From: an uncultured Eubacteriales bacterium | Lineage (GTDB): Bacteria; Bacillota; Clostridia; Lachnospirales; Lachnospiraceae | Direction of reading: 5' to 3' | Assembly (NCBI GenBank): GCA_949297565.1 | Contig: CASFUI010000269.1 | Location: forward strand, 1-7,503 | Length of the DNA: 7,503 bases | Shown here: positions 5,589 to 7,503 of the stretch, piece after piece | How the letters are laid out: every line of letters begins with the position of its first letter | How positions within the stretch are numbered: position 1 is the stretch's first letter | The notes under the pieces: model-generated | What the model saw: the letters and a program-made list of their open reading frames with translations, nothing else | Told to the model about the DNA's origin: nothing | Databases searched by the model: none | Position numbers and translations under genes: made by a program

Positions 5589-5795
5589 ATGAGAGAAGGA
5601 ATCCATCCAGCATACTATCAGGCAAAGGTTGTCTGCAACTGTGGTAATGAGTTTGTAACAGGCTCAACAAAGGAAGAGATTCATGTTGAAATCTGTTCAA
5701 AGTGTCATCCTTTTTATACAGGACAGCAGAAGGCTACTACCGCACGCGGACGTATTGATAAGTTTAACAGAAAGTACGGCGTACAGAACAATTAA
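5589..5795 (+). CDS. rpmE: 50S ribosomal protein L31, zinc-binding type
   Basis: L31 sits at the central protuberance of the large subunit and helps bridge it to the 30S subunit. The product is 68 residues, standard for the family. It has MREGIHPAYYQAKVVCNCGNE at the start and cysteines C16, C18, C36 and C39 (CxC...CxxC), so it is the zinc-binding form rather than the cysteine-free paralogue made under zinc shortage. The family signature IHVEICSKCHPFYTG is intact, and the basic tail RGRIDKFNRKYG follows. ATG 5589 is chosen because AGAGG lies 8 bases upstream; the in-frame GTG at 5580 overlaps that site and adds three residues not typical of L31. It is monocistronic: its own promoter lies upstream and a strong terminator downstream. 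Its position between rho and the DUF1385 gene is, as I recall, common in Clostridia. Confidence 0.98.
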   Translation: MREGIHPAYYQAKVVCNCGNEFVTGSTKEEIHVEICSKCHPFYTGQQKATTARGRIDKFNRKYGVQNN

Positions 5796-5810
5796 TTTTA
5801 GCTATTCATC

Positions 5811-5841
5811 AAGGTTGAGGTCGTATGCCTCAACCTTTTTT
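5811..5841 (+). terminator. intrinsic terminator after rpmE
   Basis: A perfect 10-base-pair stem (AAGGTTGAGG at 5811-5820 with CCTCAACCTT at 5828-5837) has a 7-base loop and runs straight into a T-tract to 5841. It lies 15 bases after the rpmE stop and should end rpmE transcripts efficiently. Confidence 0.95.
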
Positions 5842-5873
5842 GTCATTATTGAGCCGGGCGTCACAATTAAACA

Positions 5874-5901
5874 TTGAGGGCACACGTAAATCTTATATAT
5901 G
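5874..5901 (+). promoter_or_regulatory. weak candidate promoter for the DUF1385 gene
   Basis: Because a strong terminator separates this gene from rpmE, a promoter is expected between 5842 and 5945. The best pair I see is TTGAGG (5874-5879) with TATATG (5896-5901), 16 bases apart. The -35 matches 3 to 4 positions only, so the call is tentative. Confidence 0.3.
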
Positions 5902-5924
5902 CGTTGCCCTGCTGCGTGAAACGC
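5877..5924 (+). other. two inverted repeats in the DUF1385 gene leader
   Basis: AGGGCA-C-ACG (5877-5886) can pair with CGT-TGCCCT (5902-5910), giving a 9-base-pair stem with one bulged base and a 15-base loop. Directly after it, GCGT-GAA-ACGC (5914-5924) forms a small second stem. There is no T-run after either, so they are not terminators. If transcription starts upstream they would sit just before the ribosome binding site; if it starts near 5908 only the second is transcribed. Confidence 0.35.
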
Positions 5925-5945
5925 TCGGGAATGAGGAATTTGAAT

Positions 5946-7502
5946 ATGAAAACATCAGGTATTGGAGGTCAGGCTGTTATTGAAGGCATTATGATGCGCA
6001 GCGGTGATAAGTATGCCATAGCTGTAAGAAAGCCTGACAAGGAGATAGCGCTCTCCGTAAAGGACAGCAGACTGTTGACAGAAAAATATAAATGGCTCAA
6101 TTTTCCGGTTATCAGGGGCATATTTAATTTTGTTGATTCACTTGTAACAGGAGTTTCTACTATTACATATTCCGCGTCATTTTATGATGACCCCACAGAG
6201 CAGAAAAAGACAAAGGTTGACGAGATTGGCAAGGCTGTTTTCAAGGATAAGCTTGAATCGGTGCTTATGGCGGTGACGGTTATTATATCTGTGGCTCTGG
6301 CTGTCGGGCTTTTCATGGTGCTTCCTTATCTTATTTCGAGAATGCTGGCAAATTTTGTGACATCACAGTTTCTTCTTAATTTTATTGAGGGAATTGTACG
6401 CCTTATAATTTTTATTCTGTATCTTTTTGCAATATCGCGCATGAATGATATTAAGAGGACGTTTATGTACCACGGTGCGGAGCACAAGTGTATTAACTGC
6501 ATTGAACACGGCGCTCCTCTTACTGCAGACAATGTAATGAACAGTTCAAGAATGCATAAGCGCTGCGGAACAAGCTTTATGTTTCTTGTAATGTTTATAA
6601 GTATTGTGTTTTTTATTTTTATCAGAGTGGATAATACGGCGCTTCAGCTTGTTATAAGAATTTTGCTTATTCCTGTTATTGCCGGAGTGTCATATGAGGT
6701 CCTCAGGTGGGCCGGCAGAAATGACAATAAATTTGTAAACGCAATCAGCAAGCCTGGTATGTGGATGCAGAAGCTTACCACAAAAGAGCCCGAGCGAGAC
6801 ATGGTTGAGGTTGCGATAACGGCTGTAGAGGCAGTATTTGACTGGAGAGCGTTCCTTGATGAATATTATGCGGATATAGAAGGGGAAGAGGCGAAGGCTG
6901 CGGCGATTGCGGACGCTGAGAAAGCGCTTGCCGAGAGCAGGGAAGCAGCAGAGTATAATCGTGACAGCAAAGAGCCGGAACTGATATTTGACAATACTGA
7001 TTTGTACTCTAAAGAGCCAAAGATATTTAAGTCAAATTCTGACAGCGAAATAAACGGCAAGCAGGAAGAATCTGCTGATAATACCGTCGGTGAGCAAGGT
7101 CTGTCTCAGGAAGGCGGGTCTTTGGCTGATGCGGCATCGGGCGAAGGTGGGTACAGTGCCGGGGAAAATGCAGGAGTTGGAGCTGAGGGATTTTCAGACA
7201 ATAAAGATTTATTAAATCAGGATACGGATATTCTGGCTGAGAACGAAAACGGCTTTGATATATCTGATGAAAATGATGACGAGGATGACGTCCTGTCAGG
7301 TTTTGAGTTTGAAGATGAGCCGGAGGAAGATTTCGGGAATATGTCGCCGGAGGAGACCGGGGAGCATAATGACAGCAGTAATTTTGAGGATGATAACAAA
7401 GCATCTTCCGATACATTAGGCTTTGAGTTTGAGGAGGACGACGGATCTCAGCAGGTATTTGCGGATGATGTGCCTATTTTCAAACAGAGAGACACAGATT
7501 AG
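5946..7502 (+). CDS. DUF1385 (YqhQ-like) membrane protein with a long acidic C-terminal tail
   Basis: The 518-residue product starts at ATG 5946, with GAGG 9 bases upstream; the frame stays open to TTG 5874 but that region lacks family similarity. The family signatures are GIGGQAVIEGIMMR (5-18) and YHGAEHKCINCIEHG (175-189), the latter rich in potential metal ligands (His176, His180, Cys182, Cys185, His188). Four hydrophobic segments lie at about 104-130, 142-164, 210-228 and 233-253. The core ends near 310, about the usual family length. Residues 310-518 are a hydrophilic tail packed with Asp, Glu, Ser, Gly and Asn, with repeats SKEPELIFDN (341-350)/SKEPKIFKSN (355-364) and SGFEFEDE (451-458)/LGFEFEED (491-498). 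With four membrane segments both ends should face the same side, probably the cytoplasm. The family's function is not established. In related genomes prmC and prfA often follow, but they are not visible here. Confidence 0.92.
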   Translation: MKTSGIGGQAVIEGIMMRSGDKYAIAVRKPDKEIALSVKDSRLLTEKYKWLNFPVIRGIFNFVDSLVTGVSTITYSASFYDDPTEQKKTKVDEIGKAVFKDKLESVLMAVTVIISVALAVGLFMVLPYLISRMLANFVTSQFLLNFIEGIVRLIIFILYLFAISRMNDIKRTFMYHGAEHKCINCIEHGAPLTADNVMNSSRMHKRCGTSFMFLVMFISIVFFIFIRVDNTALQLVIRILLIPVIAGVSYEVLRWAGRNDNKFVNAISKPGMWMQKLTTKEPERDMVEVAITAVEAVFDWRAFLDEYYADIEGEEAKAAAIADAEKALAESREAAEYNRDSKEPELIFDNTDLYSKEPKIFKSNSDSEINGKQEESADNTVGEQGLSQEGGSLADAASGEGGYSAGENAGVGAEGFSDNKDLLNQDTDILAENENGFDISDENDDEDDVLSGFEFEDEPEEDFGNMSPEETGEHNDSSNFEDDNKASSDTLGFEFEEDDGSQQVFADDVPIFKQRDTD

Positions 7503-7503
7503 C

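Overview
The window looks like chromosomal core-genome DNA from a gut-type Bacillota, most likely a Lachnospiraceae-related Clostridia. This is inferred from the moderately AT-rich coding style, strong AGGAGG-type ribosome binding sites, a DUF4364 regulator, a short DxDxDG(V/I)CDNY repeat protein next to an ECF sigma/RsgI-like pair, and the order rho - rpmE - DUF1385 membrane protein. I see no mobile element, tRNA, rRNA or CRISPR array, and no gene-free stretch longer than 300 bases.

Left part (1-1005, minus strand): a compact three-gene unit with overlapping reading frames. In transcription order it holds a small secreted protein with tandem 18-residue acidic repeats, an ECF-type sigma factor, and the first 72 residues of a membrane-anchored RsgI-like anti-sigma factor cut by the window edge. 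It looks like a self-contained envelope signalling module and is the most unusual part of the window.

Middle left (1134-3716, minus strand): an operon of a malic enzyme, a TIGR01212-type radical SAM protein (YhcC/YtqA family) and a DUF4364 winged-helix protein. The genes are packed with a 1-base gap and a 4-base overlap. Their promoter lies back to back with that of rho in a 279-base divergent region.

Right part (3996-7502, plus strand): rho, carrying an unusual Gln/Glu/His-rich insert between its N-terminal domain and its RNA-binding domain; rpmE, encoding zinc-type ribosomal protein L31, with its own strong promoter, a structured-looking leader and a textbook intrinsic terminator; and a DUF1385 (YqhQ-like) membrane protein with a roughly 210-residue acidic, probably disordered C-terminal tail. 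Apart from the sigma/anti-sigma module these are housekeeping genes of transcription termination, translation and central carbon metabolism. The novelty lies in accessory segments on conserved proteins and in regulatory DNA.
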